Shown: positions 17,401 through 27,015, counted from the stretch's first letter. The stretch is 64,000 nucleotides of DNA from Chitinophaga niabensis (GCA_017849435.1 JAFIGY010000006.1:1-64000), one strand, 5' to 3'. Numbers and translations: made by a program. Notes: generated by a model from the letters alone, not told the origin.

Positions 17401-19979
17401 GCGCGACTTTTTTCCGGGAACAACCAACTAAAGATGTATCCTGCCAGCACACAACCGATCACCGCAAATACGGGATACAGGAAGAAGTTCACAGTATTTG
17501 ATCTTTGTAAAAAATACAAGCCGATGCTGCTCAGCACAAAGCCCGCCAAAATGCCCCGGCTGTTGATCCGTTTAAAGAATATGCCCGCTGCAAACATCCC
17601 CGCGAGGCAACCACCAAACAATCCAATGATCTTCAGATACTGATCCCAGATAGAGGTATTGCGGAGATACACCAGGTATATCGCGATGAGGCAGCCTATA
17701 AGACCCAGGCACAGCGTTACCCCTTTGGCGAAGCGAAGGCTCTGCCGGTCTGTAGCGTCCTTCCTGAATCCTCTGTAAAAATCGGTGGTGATCACTGTAG
17801 CGATAGAATTCATGCTGGAACTGATGGTAGACATAGTGGCGGCGAACAAACCCGCGATCACCAGCCCCGAAAGCCCCGCCGGCAGCTGTTGTGAAATAAA
17901 CCAGGGGAAAATGTCATCCACGCGGCCATGCGGATTCAGGTCCGCCGGATGATGCCGGTAAAAGAACCATAGCGCAGTACCTACGCCAAAGAAAATAAAG
18001 GTGGCGGGAATCACCATCAATGCGTTTGTGTAGATGGAACGGCGCGCCTCCTTTTCCGTAGGCGTTGTCAGATACCGCTGCACTACCACCTGATCAGAAG
18101 TATAGGTGACAAGATTGGTGAGGAACGCCCCCAACACAATCACCCATAACACGGGTTGCGACACACTCCAGCCAAGGTCTGCCACTTTGAGCTTGTTGTT
18201 CTGCCAGGCTTCCTGCACAAGACCGCCGAACCCTCCTTCTGTGTTGAAGGCCATAAAACAGAAACTCACGAGCGCCCCGCCCAGCAATACGAATACCTGC
18301 ATCACCTCCGTCCATACCACGGCCTCGATCCCGCCTTTCACACTATATGCCGTTGTGATCACCGTGATCAGCAGGATGCACAAAAATATATTCGTGCCCG
18401 TTACTGTGCTGAGCACCAGCGCAGGAAGATAGATCACCACACCGAGACGACTCAACTGGAAGATCACAAAAGTGAGGCTGCCCAGCAGTTTTACTTTCGT
18501 GTTGAAACGTATCTGCAGATATTCATACACACTGGTAAGCCGCAGTTTGCGGAAATAAGGCAGATAGAAGATGGTGACGATGGGCGCCACTACGATGATC
18601 ATGAGGTTATTGAGGATGTAGACCCAGTCTGTTGCATAAGCCTTTGCGGGAATGGCAATGAAAGTGAGCGCGCTCAGCTTGGAGCCGAAAATACTAAGAC
18701 CCGCAGCCCACCAGGGGATCTTCTGCCCGCCAAGAAAAAAATCGCCGGTTGTATTTCCCATATTCCGGGATACATATACGCTGATGCCGATCACGAGCAG
18801 GAAGTAACACCCGATCACGGTCCAGTCCAGCCCGCCAAACTTTCCGCCCGGTTGTTGCGGCACAGCCATCAATATCTTCCTGCTACGGACTGCGGGTCTG
18901 GCTTCTCCTCCCGGTATCACCACTGCATTGTTCCAGATCACCAGCGGCGTGGTCACAGGCGCATAGGTGCTGCCATGCGGATTAACGGCCGCATCTGATC
19001 TTGCGTCCACAGGCATGCTCCCGGTAACGGACCATGCATCCGTGATGGTGTTATAAGCGAGGATATTCCTGTTGAATCCCGGATGCATATCTTTCAGTTC
19101 CGCCACCTTTGAAGCATTAGCACCGTCATCCCCGCCGAACAGCAACAGATGCGATTGTCCCGCATTGTACGCAGGAGATGGCGCGGCCGCCAGCGTATAT
19201 GGCATATCCGCCAATCGTTTCCAGCCCGCTGCCGGCGTGTATTCCCAGCTATCTTTGAGGTACTTCCGGTGCAGTGCCGTATCTCCGGGTGTTTGTAACA
19301 ACTGTACGCCGCCGAAGATGTAGACTTTTCCTTCCTGCGCGCCGGCCATCGCCAACATACGGGATGGCCCTGGAATCGACGGCAATGTTTTCCAGCGGCG
19401 TGCTTCCGCGGGCGCTGAAAGATTCAGGCTCCAGCATTGCTGTGCTGTAGTACCTGTGGGAGTGGCGATCCCTCCCACGAAGTATATCGTTTCCTGCATC
19501 ACAACCCCGCAACCGTTGATCATCGGGGAAGGTAAAGAAGGCAGGGTTTCCGTTAATATTTTTCCATCCTGATAACGCAGGATAAAGGCATCTGCATAAT
19601 TTTGTTTCGCATCGCCGCCACCAAGACAAACAATTCCGTTCCTGGCAGTGAGCGCCACGCCGTAGCCCATGGGCCGTGGTAATTTCCCGGCCTGTTTCCA
19701 TGAGCCGCTTTCTTTTTCCAGCACCCAGATACTGTCGTACCACGTTTTGACGCCGTTGGTCCAGGGTCTTTTATCCCCCGGGAAATTCGTTCCACCGGCC
19801 ACGATCAACGCACCGTTGCTGACACCGGCATAGCTTCCGGCCAGGCCATCCACATCCGGCAATGCCGTGGCCTGTTTCCAGTTAAAAAATATCTCTCCGG
19901 CAGTTTGCTGCGCACTGGTTTCCATTGTTAACAAGCATAAAATGAATACTGACAATCTGTTGATAATTCGCATGCACAC
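17397..19979 (-). CDS. Fused NanM-like mutarotase and sodium/solute symporter
   Basis: One 860-residue protein with two functions. After a signal sequence (residues 1-24), residues about 30-365 form a Kelch propeller of the cyclically permuted NanM/YjhT type, with blades such as GALIVAGGTNFPGDK, GIVCLGGGDAKQNY, TIYFVGGIATPTG and HLLLFGGDDGANAS; this family epimerises alpha-Neu5Ac to the beta form. Residues about 380-855 are a sodium:solute symporter (SSSF) with some 13 membrane helices and the motif FFLGGQKIPWWAAGLSIFGSKLSA. The joint places the mutarotase in the periplasm tethered to the importer, so it could hand the right anomer over. Stop overlaps the sialidase ATG; nanA lies just upstream. 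Confidence 0.92.
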   Translation of the reverse strand: MCMRIINRLSVFILCLLTMETSAQQTAGEIFFNWKQATALPDVDGLAGSYAGVSNGALIVAGGTNFPGDKRPWTNGVKTWYDSIWVLEKESGSWKQAGKLPRPMGYGVALTARNGIVCLGGGDAKQNYADAFILRYQDGKILTETLPSLPSPMINGCGVVMQETIYFVGGIATPTGTTAQQCWSLNLSAPAEARRWKTLPSIPGPSRMLAMAGAQEGKVYIFGGVQLLQTPGDTALHRKYLKDSWEYTPAAGWKRLADMPYTLAAAPSPAYNAGQSHLLLFGGDDGANASKVAELKDMHPGFNRNILAYNTITDAWSVTGSMPVDARSDAAVNPHGSTYAPVTTPLVIWNNAVVIPGGEARPAVRSRKILMAVPQQPGGKFGGLDWTVIGCYFLLVIGISVYVSRNMGNTTGDFFLGGQKIPWWAAGLSIFGSKLSALTFIAIPAKAYATDWVYILNNLMIIVVAPIVTIFYLPYFRKLRLTSVYEYLQIRFNTKVKLLGSLTFVIFQLSRLGVVIYLPALVLSTVTGTNIFLCILLITVITTAYSVKGGIEAVVWTEVMQVFVLLGGALVSFCFMAFNTEGGFGGLVQEAWQNNKLKVADLGWSVSQPVLWVIVLGAFLTNLVTYTSDQVVVQRYLTTPTEKEARRSIYTNALMVIPATFIFFGVGTALWFFYRHHPADLNPHGRVDDIFPWFISQQLPAGLSGLVIAGLFAATMSTISSSMNSIATVITTDFYRGFRKDATDRQSLRFAKGVTLCLGLIGCLIAIYLVYLRNTSIWDQYLKIIGLFGGCLAGMFAAGIFFKRINSRGILAGFVLSSIGLYFLQRSNTVNFFLYPVFAVIGCVLAGYIFSWLFPEKSRA

Positions 19980-19984
19980 TGCTT

Positions 19985-20914
19985 TTAAGGTGTATGGACC
20001 GTTTTCCGCGCCGGCACTTTTTCAAAGAAAGACAATGCCGTCAGTTCATGATTGAACTTTTCATACGCAGCCGCGTCAAACGTAACGAGCGGAAGGCGGC
20101 ATGGACCCAAATCCCAGTTCAGCATCTTCATGATCGCCTTCTGCCCCGGTATGGGCGGATATTTCACTAATATACGAATCACTTCCACCATGTATGCGTG
20201 CTGGTCCTGCGCCCTTTGTATATCTCCTTTGCGGAAGGCTTCCATTGTACGCAGGTATAACGGCGCCGCAAATGTGTAGGTGCTGCCGATGGCTCCTTTC
20301 GCACCTACGGCCATGGCGGGGAGGAGCATTTCATCCAGTCCGTACAGGATATCGTATCTGCTGTTTTCAAAATTCAGGCAGGACTGGTATTCCTGCAACG
20401 ATGTGGCGGTATACTTGATACCGGCAAGATTGGGTATAAGCGGGCCGGCGATCTTCAGGAATTCGATCATATCCATACCCACACCCGTCAGATGCGGGAT
20501 GTGATAATAGTAGAATGGCAACAGCGGAGCTGCAGAAGCGATCTGCGCCATACTGTCCGCCAGGTTCTGCACGGAAACCGGTTTGAAATAGAATGCCGCC
20601 ACTGCGGAGATCGCATCCGCTCCGATGGCTTGTGCATGCGCTGCCAGTATCCTTGCTTCCGCAATGCTGCTGTGCCCTACATGCACAAAGATCAGCAGTC
20701 GTTTACCGGCCGCTTTCACAAAGGCTTCCGCCACACGCATCCTTTCATCAGTGGTCATATTGGGGCCTTCGCCATTGCTGCCGCATACGAATATTCCGCG
20801 AAGCCCATCCGCCACCAGTTTGTCCGTCAGCGGGCCGATCAGCCCGAAATTGATCGATCCGTCTTCGCGGAACGGGGTGAATGCGGCTGCAATGAGTCCT
20901 GTTACTTTTTCCAT
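19985..20914 (-). CDS. nanA: N-acetylneuraminate lyase-like aldolase
   Basis: A 309-residue class I aldolase of the DapA/NanA superfamily that splits Neu5Ac into pyruvate and N-acetylmannosamine. The Schiff-base lysine is in LAGIKYTAT (about residue 165), the tyrosine in YYYHIPHLTGV, and the carboxylate-binding loop reads GSNGEGPNMT. The YYYHIP(x)LTG pattern is typical of sialic acid lyases rather than dihydrodipicolinate synthase. The start overlaps the susD stop at 20914, and the fused transporter follows after 5 nt, so it belongs to one operon. No NanE or NagA gene for later steps lies in the window. Confidence 0.9.
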   Translation of the reverse strand: MEKVTGLIAAAFTPFREDGSINFGLIGPLTDKLVADGLRGIFVCGSNGEGPNMTTDERMRVAEAFVKAAGKRLLIFVHVGHSSIAEARILAAHAQAIGADAISAVAAFYFKPVSVQNLADSMAQIASAAPLLPFYYYHIPHLTGVGMDMIEFLKIAGPLIPNLAGIKYTATSLQEYQSCLNFENSRYDILYGLDEMLLPAMAVGAKGAIGSTYTFAAPLYLRTMEAFRKGDIQRAQDQHAYMVEVIRILVKYPPIPGQKAIMKMLNWDLGPCRLPLVTFDAAAYEKFNHELTALSFFEKVPARKTVHTP

Positions 20915-22377
20915 CAGTTATATCCTTCTGTTTGTTTGATTTTATCGTTATTGGCCATCACGGCGGTGCTGAGCGGCCAGAATAAAGGCGTTGCCTTGCC
21001 GGTGAGGTTCGGCACATACTTGTATACGTCAATCGTGCCGCCTTTGTGGAAACGCACGAGATCGTACCAGCGCTTATTCTCAAAGAACAATTCCCGGCCG
21101 CGTTCGTTCAGTATTTCTTTTTCAACGGTGGCTTTATCTGCGGCACCGGTGTAATCCCCGTTCCCGGTGCGTACGCGTACCTTGTTCAGATAACCGATCG
21201 CCAGGCTGGTCTGATCCAGCGCCGCATAGGCTTCGGCTTTCATGAGGAAAATATCCGCGAGGCGGAAAAGGATGAGATCATTATCTGAAATACGTTCATC
21301 AGCGTATTTGGTGCCGGGATATTTGGTGATCCAGGCGATCTTCGGGCCGGAGGCCTGCCTTTCCGTGACCCAGGTGAAGGGAATGCGTTTGTCGTTTGGA
21401 TAGGCGGAGAAGAGCGCCCTCGAGGCAGGACTGATCTGATACGCGCCTTGTCCTGCCGCGGAGGTGTTGCAATACGGGAGACTATCCAGGTTGAGGGCGC
21501 CCTGCACGATGGTCAGGAACGGTAAAGCATTCACACCGTAATTACCGCCGGTTTCATCCCGCTGGTAATAGGCCGCCAGCGCCACCTCCGGGTTAGACGA
21601 TGCTCTCAGGCCCGTCACGTCTCTGAAATTATTATTCAACGTCAAACCTGTTGTTTCCACTTCTGTGATCGCCGTAATGGCATCATTCAGATCAGACGCA
21701 CCACCGGCAAGCACTTTTGCGCTCCAGAGCTTTACTTCCGCTTTCAGCGCCTGTGCAGATCCATAGGCGAAGCGGTATTTGGAAGGATAGGTTTTGGGAT
21801 TAAAAATGCTCATGGAGCGAAAAAGGCTGATGGCTGAATCCAGGTCTGTATTCACCTGCCTGATCACATCCGTTGCATTTGATCGCGGCAGCAGCGGCAC
21901 ATTCACATCCGTTACCGCCTGTAACATCAGGGGAACATCTCCGATGATACGGGAAAGGTGAAAGAAGAAATAAGCGCGCAGGCAGTAGGTTTCCGCCAAT
22001 ATCTTTTTCCTTGCATCGGGATTGGAAGCGAAGGAAAACGGTTCGATCTTTTTCAGCAGGAGATTGCAATGCCCGATGGCCTTGTACCAGTCGCTGTAAT
22101 TGAGCGCGCCTGACGAAGGCGTGATGATCTGCGTCCACGCCACGCTGAAGCGTGAGTTGGAGGCTGCCACCAGCTCTTCGCTACGTTCCGTACCGTAAGT
22201 CACGTTGTTGGCGAAGGAGCGCATGAAGGTGTAGATACCGGTTACATAAGGTTCAAAGTCTCCTTCATTCTGGAAATAGGTTTCTTCCGTGATGCTGGAT
22301 TGCGGCGTTACGCCCAGTATCTGTTTGCAGCCCGCGAAGGCGATGATGATCAGGCTGTATATGCATATCTTTTTCAT
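20914..22377 (-). CDS. SusD/RagB family outer-membrane glycan-binding lipoprotein
   Basis: A 487-residue lipoprotein; the lipobox is FAGC (Cys 17). It binds glycan at the cell surface and forms the lid of the SusC channel. Family features are the N-terminal PQSSITEETYFQNEGDFEPYVTGIY, the TPR-like AETYCLRAYFFFHLSRIIGDVP, and the C-terminal ILNERGRELFFENKRWYDLVRF. It follows SusC after 16 nt and overlaps nanA by one base. Context points to a sialylated glycan or free sialic acid as ligand. Confidence 0.95.
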   Translation of the reverse strand: MKKICIYSLIIIAFAGCKQILGVTPQSSITEETYFQNEGDFEPYVTGIYTFMRSFANNVTYGTERSEELVAASNSRFSVAWTQIITPSSGALNYSDWYKAIGHCNLLLKKIEPFSFASNPDARKKILAETYCLRAYFFFHLSRIIGDVPLMLQAVTDVNVPLLPRSNATDVIRQVNTDLDSAISLFRSMSIFNPKTYPSKYRFAYGSAQALKAEVKLWSAKVLAGGASDLNDAITAITEVETTGLTLNNNFRDVTGLRASSNPEVALAAYYQRDETGGNYGVNALPFLTIVQGALNLDSLPYCNTSAAGQGAYQISPASRALFSAYPNDKRIPFTWVTERQASGPKIAWITKYPGTKYADERISDNDLILFRLADIFLMKAEAYAALDQTSLAIGYLNKVRVRTGNGDYTGAADKATVEKEILNERGRELFFENKRWYDLVRFHKGGTIDVYKYVPNLTGKATPLFWPLSTAVMANNDKIKQTEGYN

Positions 22378-22393
22378 CGGTGCATCATTTTGT

Positions 22394-25300
22394 TTAGAAT
22401 TTTACCGTAGCACCCAGCGAGAACTGCCTGGGGCGGGGATATCCGATCGCGTCAAAGCCGGTATATGTTTCCGGGTTGATGCCTTTATACCGGGTGAGAT
22501 ACCCGAGGTTGTACACGCTGGCAAAGATGTTCATGCCGGTAGCACGGACCTTTTTCATGATGTGCCGCGGAACATCGTATGACAGGGTGATCTCGCGGAA
22601 GGCGAGGAAATCGCCTTTCTCATACATCACCGACACATCGGAAGAATAGCTGTTGTTCACCCCCAGAGTGGCGCCGCGGAGATAATTGCGCTGTCCGAAA
22701 TCGTAGTCCGCAAAGGAAAAGCGGGCATAGGTTTTATTCGCATCCCCGGGTTTCTGCCAGATATCCGGACCTAAAGCCTGTGAGGGTGCGCCTTCATTGA
22801 AAGCCCGTCCCTGGCCGAGAGAGCGGGCGAGTGCGCCATTGCTGATCACATGCCCCATTGCGTAGTCCATTGATATTTTCAGGGAGATGCCTTTACAGGA
22901 GAAAGTGTTTTGCCAGCCCCCGATCTTGTCCGGCGTGCGATAGCCCATAAAAACCTGGTCTTTACTGTCGATCACGCCATCGTTATTCACATCATCGAAA
23001 ATAAAATCCCCTGCGCGCTTGCCTACGGCAATGCCGGAAGGAGAAGCGAGGTTGTCTTTCTTCGTCCGGTTCCAGGCTGCGGCCTCCTCGTCCGTGGCGA
23101 ATACGCCCAGCACGTGGTAAGCCCATAGTCCGAAAGGCCGCTCCCCTTCCGCAAGCCCGCCCGCCTCTATCAGCGTTTTGGTAGCCGGGTCCCATATGAG
23201 GTCACCATTCTGGCGGTTTTTAGCGCGACCGTTCGGCGGCAGTTTTTTAATCATCTGCCGGTTATAGGCGAAAGAAAAATTGGTATTCCAGCGGAACCCG
23301 CTCCTATCCATCACCGTACCACCCACCTCAATCTCTACGCCACTGTTTTGGAGCGTGCCGTTGTTATAGAGGATGGAGCTGAAGGGGGCTTCCGAAGGGA
23401 GTGGTTTTGAAGCCAGCCTGTTTTGTGTGAGCTTGTTATAAACCTCTACCGTGAGCGTGATGCGGTCGTTGAGGAAACCTGCATCGATACCAATATCCAT
23501 CGCTTCCGTGCCCTCCCATTTCAGTTGCGGATTACTCAGGTTGGCCCGGAGGATACCTGAGCCCAGGGCATAGTTCACCGCATTGTAGCCACCGTAAGTA
23601 TCTACGATCCGGAGATCGCTGGAGCCTGCCCATCCGTAGCTGGCGCGGAGTTTAAGCGTGCTGACCGGTTTTATTTTCCAGAAGTTCTCCCGACTGATAT
23701 TCCAGCCCGCGGACACTGCGGGGAAGTAAGCATATTTGTTTTCCGGCGAAAAATTGGAGAAGCCGTCATATCGCAAAGAAGCACTGAACAGGTATTTCAT
23801 GTCAAAATCATAGCTCATCTGCCCGAAGAAACTGGCCGATCGGGATTCTCCGAGAGCCGTACCGAAATCCGTTACGTTGGTGGTCACCACTCCGTTGATG
23901 GTAGTAGTGGACGGTTCGTTGATCGTATAGATGTAATCGTTATTGGCACGCTGCGAACCGATCTCGATGCTGTTATTCGTGTTCCGGATAAAGTTGAATC
24001 CGCCGAGGAGCGAAACATGGTGTTTGTCTTTCACGGAGAAATCATACTGCAATACCTGGTCGATCATGAGCTGCCGGGAATTGTTGGTGTTCTCATATTT
24101 CTGCCGTTGTGTAGCGGGTTGTATCTCATTGGAGGGCGTACCTTTCCGCATGAGCATGTATCGATAATCCTGCACGAGGTAAGAAATGGCGGGCCTGAAA
24201 TGAAGCCCTTTCAGGATGGTCCAATCGCCTGCCAGTCGTGTTACGATCCGTTCAGTATTGGTTCGCACATCATCGTATTTGATCGTATGGAGGCGGTTCC
24301 TGGCGGAATACAATTCTCCCGGAGTGGGATTGCCGTCGTCCTTGTATATCCTGATCAGCGGAGTGAGCCTTGTTCCACGGGTCAGTTCGTTTGTATAGTT
24401 GTCCACGTAGTTAGGGATGGCGTTCTGATAGTTGATCATCGCATCCAGTTTGAAGTTATCTGCGGCTTTAAAACTGAAATTCCCCAGCGCATCCCAGCGT
24501 TTGTAATTGGTGCCGATGAAAGCGCCGGCCTGGTCGGTGTAGCCCAGCGCCACGTTGTAGGCCGCTCGTTCGGAGCCGCCATCCACGGCAACGTTCGTAT
24601 TATTGGTGAGCCCGGTTCCCCAAATTAAATCCTGGTAATGGTTATCCGTGTACAGCAGTTTTGTACCGGGATTGGCAGGATCATCCATCGTCATCCAGCC
24701 GTTCGCGAGCAGTTTATTCACGTAATCCTGCCCTTCGATCGCCACGATATTATCGTACAGGGCGGTCAGGTTGATGTTATTTCCGTATTGTCCTTTTGCC
24801 GTATATACGCGGGTGCCGGCGGAGAAGCCGCCATTGTTCAACAGGTTATTCTTGTCGATCAGGTCTGCTGTGTTCTTCACGGTGGCGCGCGCCAGGCGGA
24901 GGTAATCCGTGGCGTTGAGATATTTATAATCCCGCGCCTTTGTTTCCGAGGTCATGCGATGGTTCACGGTCAGATTCATTTTGCCGCCCGGTTTACCGCC
25001 TTTTGTTTTGATCACGATCACACCGTTGGAACCGCGTGCACCGTATACTGCCGTGGAGGCTGCATCCTTCATCACCTGCAGGGATTCGATATTGTCCGGG
25101 TTCACGTCATTCATGGAACGGAAAACCCCGTCCACGATCACGAGTGGTCCGCCGCCGTCCGTATTGGCTACCGTTCCGCCGCTGGTGCCGATGCCGGTAC
25201 CGTAAACATTCAGTTTTGTACCGCCGCGGATGATGATATTGTTCGCTCCGGCGCCCGGCTGGCCGGATGAGACCGGCACGGACACCCCTGCGATCTTCCC

Positions 25301-25723
25301 CTGTAAAGCCTGCACAGGATTGGGATTGGAGGTGTTCTTCATTTCCGCCGGGTTCAGTTTCGAGATCGATGCGGAATTCCGCACGCGTGTCTGCTGCATA
25401 TAACCTACTACCACCACGTCTTCCAGCATCCTGTTCGCCTGGCGGAGTGTGATGTGAATAGTAGTCCGGCCGTTCACCGGCACTTCCAGTGTGGTGAAGC
25501 CGAGATTGGAGACGATGAGCACAGCATTGGCGGGAGCCTGCAGGGAAAAGCTGCCGTCGGCTTTTGTAAAGGCGCCTGTGGAAGTTCCTTTCACCTGAAC
25601 GCTGGCTCTTTCAACAGCCTGACCGGTGGAATCGCTCACCTTCCCGGTGATGAGGGATGACTGGCCGCGGACGAAGCCCGGAAGCACCAGCAGAGAAACG
25701 AGGAAAAATCGTATCAGATTCAT
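22394..25723 (-). CDS. SusC/RagA family TonB-dependent transporter (sialoglycan locus)
   Basis: A 1109-residue outer-membrane transporter. After the signal peptide (cleavage near VRGQ) comes a carboxypeptidase-regulatory-like domain (LITGKVSDSTGQAVERASVQVKG), then the plug (GTKLNVYGTGIG, DPNIESLQVMKDAASTAVYG pattern with ARGSNGVIVIKTK) and a 22-strand barrel ending in QFSLGATVKF. It has no STN domain, so control by a FecR/ECF pair is not expected; the nearby GntR regulator fits better. It is the first gene of the operon, with promoter and operator-like palindrome upstream. Confidence 0.96.
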   Translation of the reverse strand: MNLIRFFLVSLLVLPGFVRGQSSLITGKVSDSTGQAVERASVQVKGTSTGAFTKADGSFSLQAPANAVLIVSNLGFTTLEVPVNGRTTIHITLRQANRMLEDVVVVGYMQQTRVRNSASISKLNPAEMKNTSNPNPVQALQGKIAGVSVPVSSGQPGAGANNIIIRGGTKLNVYGTGIGTSGGTVANTDGGGPLVIVDGVFRSMNDVNPDNIESLQVMKDAASTAVYGARGSNGVIVIKTKGGKPGGKMNLTVNHRMTSETKARDYKYLNATDYLRLARATVKNTADLIDKNNLLNNGGFSAGTRVYTAKGQYGNNINLTALYDNIVAIEGQDYVNKLLANGWMTMDDPANPGTKLLYTDNHYQDLIWGTGLTNNTNVAVDGGSERAAYNVALGYTDQAGAFIGTNYKRWDALGNFSFKAADNFKLDAMINYQNAIPNYVDNYTNELTRGTRLTPLIRIYKDDGNPTPGELYSARNRLHTIKYDDVRTNTERIVTRLAGDWTILKGLHFRPAISYLVQDYRYMLMRKGTPSNEIQPATQRQKYENTNNSRQLMIDQVLQYDFSVKDKHHVSLLGGFNFIRNTNNSIEIGSQRANNDYIYTINEPSTTTINGVVTTNVTDFGTALGESRSASFFGQMSYDFDMKYLFSASLRYDGFSNFSPENKYAYFPAVSAGWNISRENFWKIKPVSTLKLRASYGWAGSSDLRIVDTYGGYNAVNYALGSGILRANLSNPQLKWEGTEAMDIGIDAGFLNDRITLTVEVYNKLTQNRLASKPLPSEAPFSSILYNNGTLQNSGVEIEVGGTVMDRSGFRWNTNFSFAYNRQMIKKLPPNGRAKNRQNGDLIWDPATKTLIEAGGLAEGERPFGLWAYHVLGVFATDEEAAAWNRTKKDNLASPSGIAVGKRAGDFIFDDVNNDGVIDSKDQVFMGYRTPDKIGGWQNTFSCKGISLKISMDYAMGHVISNGALARSLGQGRAFNEGAPSQALGPDIWQKPGDANKTYARFSFADYDFGQRNYLRGATLGVNNSYSSDVSVMYEKGDFLAFREITLSYDVPRHIMKKVRATGMNIFASVYNLGYLTRYKGINPETYTGFDAIGYPRPRQFSLGATVKF

Positions 25724-25772
25724 AACGGATCACTGTTTTGGAACAGTCACGGAATTTGGTTGAATATTGTAT

Positions 25773-25787
25773 ATATGTACTACATAT
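25773..25787. promoter_or_regulatory. Palindromic operator candidate for the FadR-type GntR regulator
   Basis: ATATGTACTACATAT is a perfect 15-nt inverted repeat about the central C. It holds the GT-N-AC arrangement expected of FadR-type GntR operators and lies directly downstream of the susC -7 element, 50 nt before the start codon, where a bound repressor would block transcription. Confidence 0.55.
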
Positions 25788-25820
25788 CAAATGTAGAATA
25801 AAAAATCTGATCCTTCCAAA
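25788..25820 (-). promoter_or_regulatory. Promoter of the susC-led sialoglycan operon
   Basis: On the minus strand a TTTG (-33, 25817-25820) is followed after 21 nt by TACATTTG (-7, 25788-25795), close to the Bacteroidota consensus spacing. The operator-like palindrome follows at once. Confidence 0.65.
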
Positions 25821-25848
25821 TTTTTTCCCGTGAAAAAAGTGGAATGTC

Positions 25849-25856
25849 TATATTTG
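25849..25856 (+). promoter_or_regulatory. -7 promoter element of the VOC-family gene
   Basis: TATATTTG fits TAnnTTTG exactly and lies 28 nt before the ATG at 25884, divergent from the susC promoter. Confidence 0.55.
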
Positions 25857-25883
25857 TAACCAAATCGTTACAAATAAGATCAT

Positions 25884-26285
25884 ATGCAAAAGACCACTAC
25901 TTTCCTGATGTTTGAAGGGCAGGCCGAAGAGGCCATGAACTTTTACATTTCGTTGTTTCCCGGTTCCGGCGTGCTGAATATTCAGCGGTATGGTCCGGAG
26001 GGGCCCGGGCCTGAGGGGTCCGTGCTGCACGCCACTTTTAAGCTGGGCGGGCAGGAGTATATGTGCATCGACAGTTATGCGAAGCATGCATTTACGTTCA
26101 CACCGTCTGTTTCTATTTATGTGCGTTGCGAAACAACAACAGAGATTGATCAGTTGTTTGAAAAGCTGTCGGACGGTGGAAAAGTGATGATGCCTTTGGG
26201 AGCTTATCCTTTCAGTCCCAGATTCGGCTGGTTATCTGACAGATATGGGGTTTCCTGGCAGCTGGCCCTTATTTCAGCCGGTTGA
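25884..26285 (+). CDS. VOC superfamily protein, PhnB-like
   Basis: A 133-residue protein of the glyoxalase/bleomycin-resistance fold, of the PhnB or 3-demethylubiquinone methyltransferase-like subgroup. QKTTTFLMFEGQAEEAMNFYISLFPGS is the standard opening, YMCIDSYAKHAFTFTPSVSIYV the central strand pair, and SPRFGWLSDRYGVSWQL the closing motif. Its ligand is unknown. It converges on the GntR gene and their 3' ends overlap by 17 nt. Confidence 0.9.
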   Translation: MQKTTTFLMFEGQAEEAMNFYISLFPGSGVLNIQRYGPEGPGPEGSVLHATFKLGGQEYMCIDSYAKHAFTFTPSVSIYVRCETTTEIDQLFEKLSDGGKVMMPLGAYPFSPRFGWLSDRYGVSWQLALISAG

Positions 26286-26961
26286 AGTGTGGTTTGAGAT
26301 GTTCCAGCATACCCTGCCGGAATTCTTCCTTGGAACCATGTTTCAGGATATTGACCAGGTCGATATGTGAGACCTTGCCGATCTGCGGCACTTTTTCAAG
26401 GGAGATCACATAACCGAAGATGGGCAGCAGCATGCTCTGGAAGCGCTGGAGCGTATTGTTGCCTGTCATCTGGTAGATCTTCCCGTGAAAAGCGATCTCG
26501 TTATTGATGCGAAAGGCTTGTCCTTTCCCTTTGGGGTCCTGGCTTTTGGCAATGGCTTCCAGTTCTTCGATGTCTTTTTTCTTCTTGCGGAGGTAGAGAA
26601 TATCTGCGAGGCCCATTTCGAGGGTGAGGCGGAGTTCGAAGATATCCTGCAGGGTACTGTTGTCGATAATAAGGGGGTCGAGCACGCGCTCGAATGATCC
26701 GAGGATATCCGGGGTGGAGAGCACCATCCCGCGGCGTTTGCGGGTTTCTATCATGCCCAGCATACGCAGGCGGCTAAGGGCTTCACGCACCACATTGCGA
26801 CTTACGCCCAGGGCTTCTGCCAGCTCCAGTTCGGATGGCAGGGAGTCTCCGGGTTTGAAGGATTTCTTTTTCAGATATTCCCGCAATTCTTTCTCTACTA
26901 CATCCGCCATCGTGCGTTGGGCTATGGGGGCGAGGTCCCTGATCAAATCACTCTTTAACAT
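26269..26961 (-). CDS. FadR/GntR family transcriptional regulator, candidate sialic acid regulator
   Basis: A 230-residue regulator with an N-terminal winged helix (residues 18-85: FKPGDSLPSELELAEALGVS and RNVVREALSRLRMLGMIETR) and a C-terminal FCD helical domain (LEMGLADILYLR, NNEIAFHGKIYQMTGN with the metal-binding His). Bacterial NanR belongs to this class. It is the nearest regulator to the susC-led operon, only 550 nt away, and a palindrome of the right kind lies in the susC promoter. Its own start region has a similar promoter text (TACATTTA), so both may be controlled together. Confidence 0.88.
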   Translation of the reverse strand: MLKSDLIRDLAPIAQRTMADVVEKELREYLKKKSFKPGDSLPSELELAEALGVSRNVVREALSRLRMLGMIETRKRRGMVLSTPDILGSFERVLDPLIIDNSTLQDIFELRLTLEMGLADILYLRKKKKDIEELEAIAKSQDPKGKGQAFRINNEIAFHGKIYQMTGNNTLQRFQSMLLPIFGYVISLEKVPQIGKVSHIDLVNILKHGSKEEFRQGMLEHLKPHFNRLK

Positions 26962-26983
26962 ACCGGATCAGATAAATTTTGTA

Positions 26984-26991
26984 TAAATGTA
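26984..26991 (-). promoter_or_regulatory. Likely -7 promoter element of the GntR gene
   Basis: Minus-strand TACATTTA is one mismatch from TAnnTTTG. The ten bases AAATGTAGAA (plus strand) here are shared with the susC promoter. Confidence 0.4.
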
Positions 26992-27015
26992 GAACAAATT
27001 AGCGAATCACGGTAT

